DNA of 64,000 nt, from positions 1-64,000 of the forward strand of contig NZ_MRTD01000013.1 in assembly GCF_001956295.1 (NCBI RefSeq). The letters run 5' to 3'. Shown in pieces: positions 1 through 8,299 of the stretch. The number at the start of each line of letters is the position of its first letter. The stretch's first letter is position 1. This DNA comes from Paenibacillus sp. FSL A5-0031 (lineage in GTDB: Bacteria > Bacillota > Bacilli > Paenibacillales > Paenibacillaceae). Made by a program: the position numbers and the translations under genes. A model generated the notes under the pieces. It was not told where the DNA came from. It worked only from the letters and a program-made list of their open reading frames with translations, and did not search any database.

Positions 1-167
1 TTTCGTGAAGTCTCACTTAAAGCATTAATTTCCACATCCTCAGGAAATTCGATACCGAAAGATTGTTTCACGGCTGCTTTGGGATTTGCAAGCAACTCTT
101 CTTTAAAACCTTGATCTTCCCAGACTTTTGAGATTATTTTTTCTTTTAAAGCTTGATCTTTTGACAC
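1..167 (-). CDS. NHLP-type RiPP precursor (leader region), partial
   Basis: The gene runs off the left edge; about 55 codons are visible from a GTG start at 167. A GAGGGTGA ribosome binding site lies 6-8 bases upstream. The visible peptide begins VSKDQALKEKIISKVWEDQG and continues with an ELLANPKAAV segment, then FGIEFPEDVEI and NALSETS. This is the pattern of the nitrile hydratase alpha-subunit-like leader peptides (NHLP family): a helical N-terminus, an 'LLanPkaal' motif and a 'gielPegvei..v.et' motif. Members of that family are ribosomally made natural-product precursors whose C-terminal core is modified and cleaved off. The core is outside the window, so the product class cannot be told. 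The isoprenoid-synthase-like gene lies just upstream on the same strand. A true nitrile hydratase alpha subunit remains possible, because only the shared N-terminal region is seen. Confidence 0.7.
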   Translation of the reverse strand, partial: MSKDQALKEKIISKVWEDQGFKEELLANPKAAVKQSFGIEFPEDVEINALSETSR

Positions 168-281
168 ATTTATCACCCTCCCAATCTTGTATAACATTAC
201 CAGCTTAATCTACCATGTCAGAACCACTTCGTCTACATGAAAATACAAAAAAACCAATTATTTATTATAATTCGACACTTA

Positions 282-1223
282 CTACTCTTGATTAATGTGT
301 TGAGTAGACAAAAAGTAGTTAAATCCGCCCTCTAGCAGCAACTTTTTGTTTGATTCTATCGTCTCATGGGTATGGTTCAAATGTTTTAGTATAAAGCTAT
401 GGAATGCGACCAGTTCACTAGATCCCGCTTCCAATTCAATTAGTCGTTTTTCATTATCAATTGCAAGCTGAACATAAGGTCCGAGGCATCCTCGAATAAA
501 GATTTCATTTTCAACCTTTTGCTCAGATAAGGAATCTTCCGCAGTTCTATTTGCGGCGATCATCGCAAGCAGGCCATTATAGCTGCCTTCAGCCAGATCT
601 TCTTTCCAATCCTGATAGTCATCAGACATCTGAAGCGACATCAGCACAATATCGATGGCGAGCTCCATCTTGGCAATGAGCTCTGGCCGTCCTGCTAACA
701 ACAGTGCGCCAGTGCTGGCGATTTTGACGGGACCTGCTTTGCCAGCTGTGCGGATGGGGTCGTTTATAAAGTAATCATCGCGATCCTCGTTGGTTACACT
801 TTCGGCCCAGTTCGTTACATAATGGTCGTAATACGCCCAAAATGGTGAAGCTGAAGGGAACAGCTCACGGAATACACGGAACATTTCGAGCATGAGCAGG
901 TTGCCAAGAGCAAGCTGTTCCTTCCAATTGGATGCCGGCTTGCTGTCCATCACGTCATCCTGAATAAAAAAATAGAGCATTCCATATACATTAGCTAATG
1001 CGAGCGCTTCACATTGCGAATCATTAATTCCGCTCGGCTCTTTCATCCAGAAGGGGAGAAGGCTGCATATGTAATCCTTGTTACTGTCATGCTTCACCGG
1101 ATTGAACTTATGCGCATAGGCCAGACCAAGGCTGCCGAGCGGTGCGGGGAAAGCTGCAATACGTTCTTCGGCTTTAGCATAAACAAGTTCCAGCTGTGTG
1201 GTATAGCGAGTAAACCATTCCAT
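282..1223 (-). CDS. class I isoprenoid-synthase-fold protein
   Basis: A 313-residue, mostly helical protein with two aspartate-rich motifs spaced as in class I isoprenoid synthases: DDVMD at residues 89-93 and DDYQD at 201-205. In that family they bind Mg-diphosphate. The length fits a prenyl diphosphate synthase or terpene-synthase-like fold. The sequence is not close to housekeeping IspA or HepT as I recognise them, so substrate and product are unknown. It precedes the NHLP-type precursor by 114 bases on the same strand, so co-transcription is plausible and the enzyme could prenylate that peptide; this is inference. It shares only the general fold with the ComQ-like protein encoded at 47002. 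No signal peptide or membrane segment is obvious. Confidence 0.7.
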   Translation of the reverse strand: MEWFTRYTTQLELVYAKAEERIAAFPAPLGSLGLAYAHKFNPVKHDSNKDYICSLLPFWMKEPSGINDSQCEALALANVYGMLYFFIQDDVMDSKPASNWKEQLALGNLLMLEMFRVFRELFPSASPFWAYYDHYVTNWAESVTNEDRDDYFINDPIRTAGKAGPVKIASTGALLLAGRPELIAKMELAIDIVLMSLQMSDDYQDWKEDLAEGSYNGLLAMIAANRTAEDSLSEQKVENEIFIRGCLGPYVQLAIDNEKRLIELEAGSSELVAFHSFILKHLNHTHETIESNKKLLLEGGFNYFLSTQHINQE

Positions 1224-1283
1224 TTAAATGTCCTCCGCTGCAATAGAATGTAAGCCAAACGACCATACTAAATTAAGATTTGA

Positions 1284-1313
1284 TGCATATAAATAGTATA
1301 TGAACGGTGTCAA
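1284..1313 (-). promoter_or_regulatory. possible promoter for the isoprenoid-synthase/NHLP genes
   Basis: On the minus strand a perfect TTGACA (1313-1308) is followed after 16-18 bases by weak -10 candidates (TATATG or TATGCA). It lies about 60-90 bases upstream of the start at 1223. Confidence 0.35.
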
Positions 1314-1394
1314 TCTTTTCCTACTATATCATTTTTGGAAAAAGAAAATCTTAACATATTTTTAAGCATGAGGAAGAAAAAAACGAAGTCTGTA

Positions 1395-1423
1395 TTGAGT
1401 AAAAGCAGAAAATCCAGTAAAAT
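1395..1423 (+). promoter_or_regulatory. possible sigma-A promoter for the 1598 gene
   Basis: TTGAGT (1395-1400), a 17-base spacer and TAAAAT (1418-1423). The match is moderate and implies a leader of about 170 bases. Confidence 0.35.
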
Positions 1424-1597
1424 GGATTAAGGTTATAAAAATAGGTGAAGTTAGTAGATGATCCTCTGTCACGCTATGCTTACAGAACTGGACTTAGGTC
1501 GGGGATGAATCTATTACCTGAGCAGGTTTAGAATTTAGTTCTCCTGCATTAAAGTTAATACCTAGATGAGAGTTCTTTAATGTGGAGGTAGTATGGC

Positions 1598-2167
1598 ATG
1601 AATAGAGATGTTGAAATTTATGTTCTCTTAACGAATACGGGAACCTTATTTTCCAAGACAATTAGATGGTACACTAAAAATATGCTGAATCACGCTTCAA
1701 TTGCATTTGACAGAGACTTGAATGAGGTTTATAGCTTTGGCAGAAAAAATCCGAACAACCCATTTTTTGCGGGATTTGTGAAAGAGGATGTACGAGGCGA
1801 GTTTTTTGAGAACTCAACCTGCGCTTTGTATAGATGTACGATTAGTCATTGTGCCTATATAAACATACGAAATCAAATTCATTACATGGAGAAAAATCGC
1901 GATCAGTATAAATACAATTTGCTTGGCATGTTAGGCATCATGCTTAATATTGAGATGAAACGAGAGTACGCATACTTTTGCTCACAGTTTGTAGCCTCTG
2001 TTTTTGAGGAGAGCGGCGTAAATCTTGTTAATAAACCTTCCTTGTTCGTAACACCTGCTGATTTGGAGAATACAACGCTGCTGGAGCTCGTTTACCATGG
2101 TAAGCTGCAAGCTTATACAGGTGTTCAAGAGGAAATAAAGGCAACTGGAACCTTCCGCACTGCGTAA
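1598..2167 (+). CDS. YiiX/NlpC-type permuted papain-like protein
   Basis: A 189-residue soluble protein that starts at ATG with GGAGG nine bases upstream. Two short motifs suggest a circularly permuted papain fold of the YiiX/DUF830 kind: NHASIAF near residue 31, with the candidate catalytic His, and YFCSQFVASVFEESG near residue 125, with the candidate nucleophile Cys followed by a helix. In such proteins His precedes Cys in the chain. Relatives cleave amide, thioester or lipid bonds, but the substrate here is unknown. There is no signal peptide, so a cytoplasmic role is likely. It is monocistronic, with its own terminator just downstream. Confidence 0.55.
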   Translation: MNRDVEIYVLLTNTGTLFSKTIRWYTKNMLNHASIAFDRDLNEVYSFGRKNPNNPFFAGFVKEDVRGEFFENSTCALYRCTISHCAYINIRNQIHYMEKNRDQYKYNLLGMLGIMLNIEMKREYAYFCSQFVASVFEESGVNLVNKPSLFVTPADLENTTLLELVYHGKLQAYTGVQEEIKATGTFRTA

Positions 2168-2169
2168 AG

Positions 2170-2200
2170 AAGATCTCACGTGTTGAGATCTTTTTCTTTT
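2170..2200 (+). terminator. intrinsic terminator
   Basis: AAGATCTCA and TGAGATCTT form a 9-bp stem around a CGTGT loop, followed by TTTTCTTTTTT. Confidence 0.8.
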
Positions 2201-2202
2201 TT

Positions 2203-2216
2203 ATAATGATCATTAT
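2203..2216. promoter_or_regulatory. 14-bp perfect palindrome, possible operator
   Basis: ATAATGATCATTAT lies directly after the terminator and 36 bases before the oxidoreductase start. It resembles Fur/PerR-family half-sites, but with a 2-base centre rather than the usual 7-1-7 spacing. Assignment to a regulator is speculative. Confidence 0.3.
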
Positions 2217-2252
2217 GACGAAAACGGATTACATCCAGGAGGCTGGTTCACG

Positions 2253-3335
2253 ATGTCTATTATTAGCTTTGGAATAGTTGGCGGAGGCTGGCGCGCAGAG
2301 TTTTACATACGTATCGCCAAAGCATTGCCTGAGAAATTCAATATTCATACAATACTTGTTCGTGACGAGGAGAAGGGGCGGCTGCTGGAGGCAAAATGGG
2401 GCATTCGTACGGTTCGCAATTTGGATCAGTTTACGGCTGAGTCCAAGCAATTCAGCTTCGCTGTCGTATCTGTCCCGCGAACAGCGGCTCCGGCTATTAT
2501 CCAAGAGCTAGCTGAACGGCAAATTCCAGTGCTGGCAGAGACGCCTCCGGCTGCTGATTTGGAAGCACTAACCGACCTGTATCAATCGCTGCCTAAGGAT
2601 GCAATGGTACAAGTAGCCGAACAGTATTTATTTCAGCCGATGCATGCGGCTCGTATTCAGATTGCCCGCTCCGGGAAGCTGGGTGAAGTATCGCAAGCAC
2701 AGGTATCTGCTGCCCATGACTATCACGGGATTAGCTTAATTAGACAGCTTCTTGGCGTCGGGTTCGAGCATGCCAGCATCATCGGACAGACCTTTGAATC
2801 GAAGATCATGCAAGGGCCAAGCAGACAAGGTGATCCGCTAGAAGAACGAATGGTTCAATCTGTGCAGCGAATTGCAACGCTCCGATTTGGCGACAAGCTG
2901 GCTGTATATGATTTTACGGGAGATCAATACTTCTCTTGGATACGGCGCAGCCGCATGCTCGTAAGAGGCAGTAAAGGTGAGCTAGTAGACTCAGAGGTCA
3001 GTTATTTAAAAGATTACGCCACGCCTATTCATACGGAGCTTCGCAGAGTCGATACCGGTCAGCACGGGAATTTGGAAGGTTATTATCATCGCGGGATTAT
3101 TGCGGATGGCGAATGGCTTTACCAGAATCCAGTTGCTCCCGCAAGGCTTAGTGATGACGAAATCGCAATCGCGACTTGTTTGCTGCGAATGGGGCTGCTC
3201 GCTTCCGGTAAAGGAGCTTCCTTCTATAGCCTGGCAGAAGCAGCACAGGATCACTATTTGGCGCTCCTTATGGGAGAAGCAATGGCTTCGGGACAAACGG
3301 TGCATACGGAGAAACAAGTGTGGATGCCAGAATAG
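2253..3335 (+). CDS. Gfo/Idh/MocA family oxidoreductase
   Basis: A 360-residue NAD(P)-dependent sugar or cyclitol dehydrogenase-like protein. The N-terminal Rossmann motif GIVGGGWRAEF (residues 7-17) and the 'VSVPRTAAP..IIQELAERQIPVLAETPP' region around residues 72-100 fit the family. The usual EKP motif is here ETP, so the conserved Lys of the standard 'EKP' is absent at that spot; the family tolerates such changes in non-canonical members. An AGGAGG-type site precedes the ATG by about 9 bases. It stands alone between two terminators and its substrate cannot be inferred. A second, less diverged member of the family is at 19739. Confidence 0.75.
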   Translation: MSIISFGIVGGGWRAEFYIRIAKALPEKFNIHTILVRDEEKGRLLEAKWGIRTVRNLDQFTAESKQFSFAVVSVPRTAAPAIIQELAERQIPVLAETPPAADLEALTDLYQSLPKDAMVQVAEQYLFQPMHAARIQIARSGKLGEVSQAQVSAAHDYHGISLIRQLLGVGFEHASIIGQTFESKIMQGPSRQGDPLEERMVQSVQRIATLRFGDKLAVYDFTGDQYFSWIRRSRMLVRGSKGELVDSEVSYLKDYATPIHTELRRVDTGQHGNLEGYYHRGIIADGEWLYQNPVAPARLSDDEIAIATCLLRMGLLASGKGASFYSLAEAAQDHYLALLMGEAMASGQTVHTEKQVWMPE

Positions 3336-3433
3336 TCATAATCACCAATTAGGACAATTAGCACTAAACAAAATTGGTACCAATTACATGCAGGTGTAAG
3401 TCTTCGGCTGTGCTAAAATTGTATGATAAGTAG

Positions 3434-3474
3434 AAGACTCGTAGTCACTATTTTTGTGATAGAGTCTTTTTTTG
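3434..3474 (+). terminator. intrinsic terminator
   Basis: AAGACTC and GAGTCTT pair around an inner TCAC/GTGA stem and are followed by a run of T. Confidence 0.75.
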
Positions 3475-3575
3475 TTTTGAATATTCGGAATTTTCTGGAA
3501 ATTATTATTTTTTTTCTTGGAAAAACATATTCGATTTCTTAATTAATGGGTAATCAAGTTATAAAGGAGAAACAG

Positions 3576-5027
3576 ATGCCATTTTTAACGAATAAAAAAA
3601 AGAATCCTGTCATTTTATTGCTGATGTTCGTGTTGCTGGCTCTTTCGGTTACAGGGTGCGCTTTGTTTCAAAGCAGCGGCAATTCGGGTGAAGAGAATAA
3701 ACCAATAGAGACGGAAAAGCCTGTCGCGCCTGCAAACGGTGAAAAGAGTAAAGTGATTCCATTTGTCTATACGACAAAAAAGGAATTGTCTCTTACTTTC
3801 AATGGTATGGGTGATGAGAGTCTGATGACCAAGCTGCTCGATGAACTTGATCGCTACGATATTAAGGCGACCTTCTTTTTGCCGGGCATGAGGGTGGCTG
3901 AAGAGCCGGAAGTCGCCAAGGAGATTTTGGCCAGAGGTCATGGCATTGAGAACAACACGCTTAGTCGGCTCGATCTAACTCATTTAAGCTATGAGCAAGT
4001 GTTTAAAGAGATCAATGTCAGCAATGAAGTGATCGAGAAGGAGCTAGGAGTAAAGCCTCAATATATGCGGACGAGATCCGGCGATTACAATGATACCGTT
4101 CAGCTGGCGGCAGCGCAGAGCGGGCTTTCGGCTGTTGTATCTTACAGTCTTAATTTGCATGAATGGCAGCAGGAATCGGAGCAAGAGAAAGCGGACTATA
4201 TTCGAAAATATGTGACCCGGGGCGGCATTATTGCCTTGGATACGGAGCTGGATGGACAGGTTCTTGAATCGATACCGCTTATTGCGAAGGCAGCGGCCGA
4301 GGTCGGCTACAAGCTCGTTCCGCTTAAAGAGCTGGTAGGCAGTGGACAAGAGAGAAAACCGCTTGAGCAAATACCAGGATTTGATGCTGCTCGAAAAAAT
4401 TTAAACGACAAACAATCGAGCTACAAGCTTATTTATAACTGGGAAAATAAAAAGAAGGTTGTGTCACTTACCTTTGATGATTGGGGTACCGACTACACGA
4501 TTACAAAGCTGCTTGATATTTTGGAAAAGCATGACGTGAAGGCTACATTCTTCTTGCGTGCCAACGGGGTAGAGAAAAATCCGAATTTAGCTAAGGCGAT
4601 AGCGGAAGCCGGACATGATGTTGCTAATCACACGTACAGTCATCCTGTCATTACCAAGTTAACGCCTGAGCAATTGCAAGAGGAAGTCGTCAAGGCTCAT
4701 CAAGTGATAACCGAAGCCATTCAGCAGCAGCCTACCATGTTATTTAGACCCCCGACGGGTGAAATTGATGATGAACGGGCGAGAATCGTAGCTGCAACAG
4801 GCTACACATCCATTGCGATGTATGACGTAACGGTGTTCGACTGGGACTCTGCCAATGATGCCGACCATATCGTGAAGGGTGTTTTGGATCAAACGGTTGA
4901 TGGGAGTGTTATTCTTCTGCACATGCTGGATAACATTCATACGATTGAGGCGCTGCCAGATGTTATTGAGAAGCTGAAAAGCAAGGGCTATGCATTCGTT
5001 CCCATGTCGCAAATGTCTCTAAAATAA
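3576..5027 (+). CDS. two-domain NodB-type polysaccharide deacetylase lipoprotein
   Basis: A 483-residue secreted lipoprotein. I chose ATG 3576 because AAGGAGA lies six bases upstream; an in-frame ATG at 3546 has no ribosome binding site. A lysine-rich N-terminus, a hydrophobic stretch and a VTGC lipobox near residue 30 mark lipid anchoring. Two NodB-like domains follow. The second (about 290-480) is intact: TFDD with Asp301-Asp302, metal-binding HTYSH (His352, His356), RPPTGE and LLHM. The first (about 65-255) is degenerate: TFNGMG with Asn76 replaces TFDDG, and the HTxxH motif is lost. The second domain should remove N- or O-acetyl groups from a polysaccharide outside the cell; the first may only bind sugar. 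It is the first gene of the exopolysaccharide operon. Confidence 0.85.
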   Translation: MPFLTNKKKNPVILLLMFVLLALSVTGCALFQSSGNSGEENKPIETEKPVAPANGEKSKVIPFVYTTKKELSLTFNGMGDESLMTKLLDELDRYDIKATFFLPGMRVAEEPEVAKEILARGHGIENNTLSRLDLTHLSYEQVFKEINVSNEVIEKELGVKPQYMRTRSGDYNDTVQLAAAQSGLSAVVSYSLNLHEWQQESEQEKADYIRKYVTRGGIIALDTELDGQVLESIPLIAKAAAEVGYKLVPLKELVGSGQERKPLEQIPGFDAARKNLNDKQSSYKLIYNWENKKKVVSLTFDDWGTDYTITKLLDILEKHDVKATFFLRANGVEKNPNLAKAIAEAGHDVANHTYSHPVITKLTPEQLQEEVVKAHQVITEAIQQQPTMLFRPPTGEIDDERARIVAATGYTSIAMYDVTVFDWDSANDADHIVKGVLDQTVDGSVILLHMLDNIHTIEALPDVIEKLKSKGYAFVPMSQMSLK

Positions 5028-5054
5028 CTTTTTCTTACTAGATGGAGATGACAT

Positions 5055-6368
5055 ATGACGTTATACGAGGAAATCGTTACAAGGCAGAAGAAAATAGCGG
5101 TCATTGGATTAGGTTATGTCGGATTGCCGATTGCAGTAGCTTTTGCGAAAAAAGTGGACGTGATCGGTTTTGATGTTAATAAAGATAAGATTGCACAATA
5201 TTGCAGCGGGATCGATACAACCGGCGATATAGGCAGTGATGTGCTCAAAAATACCGAAGCGCAGTTTACTTCAGATCTGAATGAGCTTAAAGATGTTTAT
5301 TTCTTCATTGTGGCCGTGCCTACACCGATTCAAAGCGGTAATATACCGGATTTGAATTATGTGAAGAGTGCGTGTCAATTGGTGGGCAAGAAGCTCAAGC
5401 ATGGTGCAATGGTTGTGTTTGAATCGACCGTCTATCCGGGGGTGACGGAGGAAATATGTATTCCGATTTTGGAGGCAGAGTCGGGTCTTGTTTGCGGCGT
5501 CGATTTTAAGGTAGGTTATTCGCCTGAACGGATCAATCCCGGTGACAAGGTTCATCGACTAGAGAACATTACGAAGATCGTGTCCGGTATGGACGAGGAG
5601 ACGCTGGAAACTGTCGCGAGCATGTATGAGCTGATTATTGATGCAGGCGTATTTCGGGCGGAGAGCATCAAAGTAGCTGAGGCTGCAAAAGTCATTGAAA
5701 ACGCACAGCGAGATGTAAATATTGCTTTTATGAATGAGTTGTCCATGCTGTTTAATGGCATGGGCATTGATACAAAAGCTGTACTTCAAGCCGCAGGCAC
5801 CAAATGGAATTTTCTTAACTTTAGCCCTGGGCTGGTTGGTGGTCATTGCATCGGAATTGATCCTTATTATTTGACCTATAAGGCTGAGGATACCGGCTAT
5901 CATTCCAAAATTATTTTAGCGGGACGCCAAATTAACGATGGGATGGGCAAGTATGTCGCTCAGCAAATCATTAAGAGGCTTGTTAAGCAGAAGGTAAATA
6001 TAAATACAGCCAAAATAGGCTTTCTTGGCTTTTCTTATAAAGAGGACAGCTCCGATATTCGCAATACGAAGGTGACAGACATTATCGAAGAGCTTCAAGA
6101 GTACGGGATAACAACACTTGTGGCAGATCCAAATGTGGACAAGCAGCAGGTTTATGGTGAGTATGGCATCGAGCTATGCGACATTGAGGAATTAAGCGGG
6201 TTGAATGTTGTTATTGTAGCGGTTCCCCACAGTCAAATTATGAAGATGAATGTTGAGGATTTTGACATGCTGTATGACGACAATAAAACGAAGTTTTTGG
6301 TTGATATAAAAGGCGTATTTGATAAGCGGTTATTCGAGCAAAACGGATACGACTATTGGAGCCTATAG
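5055..6368 (+). CDS. UDP-N-acetyl-hexosamine 6-dehydrogenase (WbpA/VipA-like)
   Basis: A 437-residue nucleotide-sugar dehydrogenase. It has an N-terminal NAD-binding motif (VIGLGYVGLP), FESTVYPGVTEE and YSPERINPGD segments, and the active-site region around GGHCIGIDPYYL. The latter, with the following YKAEDTGYHSK segment, resembles UDP-GlcNAc/UDP-GalNAc dehydrogenases (WbpA, VipA/TviB) more than UDP-glucose dehydrogenase. The reaction is a four-electron NAD oxidation to the UDP-N-acetylhexosaminuronic acid. It follows the deacetylase gene by 27 bases and precedes the polysaccharide synthase by 21, so it probably supplies that synthase with an aminouronate donor. Exact substrate specificity (Glc or Gal configuration, N-acetyl or not) is inferred from family resemblance only. 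Confidence 0.85.
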   Translation: MTLYEEIVTRQKKIAVIGLGYVGLPIAVAFAKKVDVIGFDVNKDKIAQYCSGIDTTGDIGSDVLKNTEAQFTSDLNELKDVYFFIVAVPTPIQSGNIPDLNYVKSACQLVGKKLKHGAMVVFESTVYPGVTEEICIPILEAESGLVCGVDFKVGYSPERINPGDKVHRLENITKIVSGMDEETLETVASMYELIIDAGVFRAESIKVAEAAKVIENAQRDVNIAFMNELSMLFNGMGIDTKAVLQAAGTKWNFLNFSPGLVGGHCIGIDPYYLTYKAEDTGYHSKIILAGRQINDGMGKYVAQQIIKRLVKQKVNINTAKIGFLGFSYKEDSSDIRNTKVTDIIEELQEYGITTLVADPNVDKQQVYGEYGIELCDIEELSGLNVVIVAVPHSQIMKMNVEDFDMLYDDNKTKFLVDIKGVFDKRLFEQNGYDYWSL

Positions 6369-6389
6369 TGCCGGATTGGAGACAGCAGC

Positions 6390-8261
6390 GTGTTTAGACG
6401 ACAGAAAAAAAAGCCGATAGAAGTGCTGACTGTTCCAAGAGCGGACAGACGCACCCTTTGGAGCGTTCCCGATCCGGAGCATTTGCGGCAAAAGGTTGAT
6501 CGAAGAGGTTATGCCGAAGGTCAAAGCAAGGACGGCCGTGATGATGCGGCGGCGATGCATAAGCTGCGTGAGCTTAGCCTGAGATATGAGGCTAGCTTTG
6601 ACGTGCGGCTGCTTCGCAATGGCCGGAGGAAGAAGCAGGCAATAAAGGGAAAAGCGGTAGACATTTCTTCTACAGGCATTTTGATTGAACTGGACGCCTC
6701 CGTAATTGGCGATTCGTTCATGGAGGGGGCAAAGTATAAGCTGAGCTTTGAGATCCCGCCTGGGACGATGCCTGAAGGTTATGAGTCTGCCGTGAAAATT
6801 GAAGCTGTTATCAAAAGAACATTTACGCGAGATAGCGAAGAGGGAGCGAAGCAGCTTATCGCTTTCCAATTTGAGAGGCCATTATCCACGTATCTTCAGA
6901 AGAAGCGTTGGGGTTATTCTGTCTATGCGGCGAGCACCCTGCTGTTTGTAGCAGTTGGTATTATTATGCTTATGCGTGTGGAGAGCATCATTTATTTTAA
7001 ATATAATTTCATCTTGTATTTATACAGTATTACGGCAGCGGCTTTTTTGCTTACTCGTTACTTCTTCGGCGCGCTGCACCGCGATGTGCCGGTTAATCCG
7101 CATTATACGCCAGGCGTATCGATTATAATTCCTTGCTTTAATGAAGAGGAATGGATTCATCGAACGATTTTGAGCTGCATGAATCAAGACTATCCGATCG
7201 ACAAGCTGGAAGTGATTGTCGTAGATGATCGCTCTAAGGATCGTTCTGTGGAGCAAATTCAGAAGGTTATCGACCTTGTTCACAAAGAGGCGCAGAGGTA
7301 TGAAACGAAGGATCGTCTGAAATTGCATGTATTGTCCGAAAATGGGGGCAAACGCGTAGCGCTTGTAAAGGGCGTGGAGATGGCAAAGCATCGTTTGGTC
7401 GTATTTGTGGACTCTGACAGCTTTCTAGAGCCAACAGCGATTAGAAATCTCGTACAGCCCTTTCAGGACCCGCGAATGGGCGGTGTCGCTGGACGCACGG
7501 ATGTGGAAAATAAATATACGAACACAGTTACTAAGCTGCAGACGGTTCGTTACTATATTGCATTCCGAATTATGAAGGCTGCGGAATCTTGGTTTGACAG
7601 CGTAACCTGCCTGTCTGGGCCACTCTCATGCTACCGCAAGGATTTAATTTTGAAGCATAAAGATGCTTGGCTGACTCAGAAGTTTTTGGGGCAGCCAGCG
7701 ACCTTTGGCGATGACCGCAGCATGACTAATTTTATTTTGAAAACACATCGTACCGGCTATCAGGATACCGCGATTTGCTCCACAATCGTACCCTCAGAGA
7801 TGAACGTGTTCTTAAAGCAGCAAATGCGCTGGAAGCGTTCATGGCTGCGTGAGTCGCTGCGAGCAGGGGGCTTTATTTGGCGGAAGGAGCCGTTTATGGC
7901 TTTGTTCTTCTACATTGGGCTTATTGTTCCAATTGCAGCGCCGATTGTGGTTTTGTACAACTTGGTTTATGTACCGATTATGTATCGGATCTTCCCAAGC
8001 ACCTTCCTGATGGGACTGCTGCTGATGGCGCTGTTGATGAGCTTTGCCCATCTGCTGTTTCGAAAGAGCAAGCTGTGGGTTTTTGGATTCGTATTTTGTA
8101 TTTTCTACGAGTTTGTGCTGCTGTGGCAAATGCCTGTTGCTTGGGTGACCTTCTGGAAATCCACTTGGGGGACAAGAGAAACGCCGCAGGACATTGAAGC
8201 TAGAAATAAGAAAGCAGCGAGAAAGAACAAAAACAACAAGAATATGGACATGCCGCTTTAA
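6390..8261 (+). CDS. PilZ-fused, membrane-bound family 2 polysaccharide synthase
   Basis: A 623-residue protein with a GTG start. The N-terminal 170 residues hold a PilZ domain, with an arginine-rich segment and the DISSTG motif starting at Asp91; PilZ domains bind c-di-GMP. Two membrane helices follow (about 175-225), then a processive GT2 domain: VSIIIPCFNEEE (243-254), VVDDRSKDRS with Asp279-Asp280, DSD at 341-343, and QQMRW at 477-481 as the QxxRW translocating-synthase motif. Four or so C-terminal membrane helices and a Lys/Asn-rich tail end the protein. This layout fits a cellulose/hyaluronan/alginate-type synthase that polymerises and exports a chain when c-di-GMP is high. Unlike BcsA, the PilZ domain is at the N-terminus. 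The polymer is unknown; the neighbour at 5055 suggests an aminouronate-containing one. Confidence 0.85.
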   Translation: MFRRQKKKPIEVLTVPRADRRTLWSVPDPEHLRQKVDRRGYAEGQSKDGRDDAAAMHKLRELSLRYEASFDVRLLRNGRRKKQAIKGKAVDISSTGILIELDASVIGDSFMEGAKYKLSFEIPPGTMPEGYESAVKIEAVIKRTFTRDSEEGAKQLIAFQFERPLSTYLQKKRWGYSVYAASTLLFVAVGIIMLMRVESIIYFKYNFILYLYSITAAAFLLTRYFFGALHRDVPVNPHYTPGVSIIIPCFNEEEWIHRTILSCMNQDYPIDKLEVIVVDDRSKDRSVEQIQKVIDLVHKEAQRYETKDRLKLHVLSENGGKRVALVKGVEMAKHRLVVFVDSDSFLEPTAIRNLVQPFQDPRMGGVAGRTDVENKYTNTVTKLQTVRYYIAFRIMKAAESWFDSVTCLSGPLSCYRKDLILKHKDAWLTQKFLGQPATFGDDRSMTNFILKTHRTGYQDTAICSTIVPSEMNVFLKQQMRWKRSWLRESLRAGGFIWRKEPFMALFFYIGLIVPIAAPIVVLYNLVYVPIMYRIFPSTFLMGLLLMALLMSFAHLLFRKSKLWVFGFVFCIFYEFVLLWQMPVAWVTFWKSTWGTRETPQDIEARNKKAARKNKNNKNMDMPL

Positions 8262-8299
8262 AGCGGCTATGGTCTATTTCATAGATAAGGATGACCGCT

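Larger units (their letters stand above)
1224..1597. other. 374-base divergent intergenic region, no gene seen
   Basis: This AT-rich spacer separates the minus-strand isoprenoid-synthase gene from the plus-strand gene at 1598. I see a weak promoter on each strand. The stretch 1424-1590 would be a long leader for the 1598 gene, but it does not match a riboswitch class I can recognise by eye. There is no credible open reading frame. Confidence 0.5.

Noticed and set aside
1424..1590. Riboswitch in the leader of the 1598 gene
   Set aside because: I could not match the sequence to any riboswitch class I know. A covariance-model scan would be needed.
8252..8267. GCCGCTTTAAAGCGGC as a terminator within the exopolysaccharide operon
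   Set aside because: It is a 16-bp perfect palindrome with no loop allowance and no T-run, lying over the synthase stop codon.
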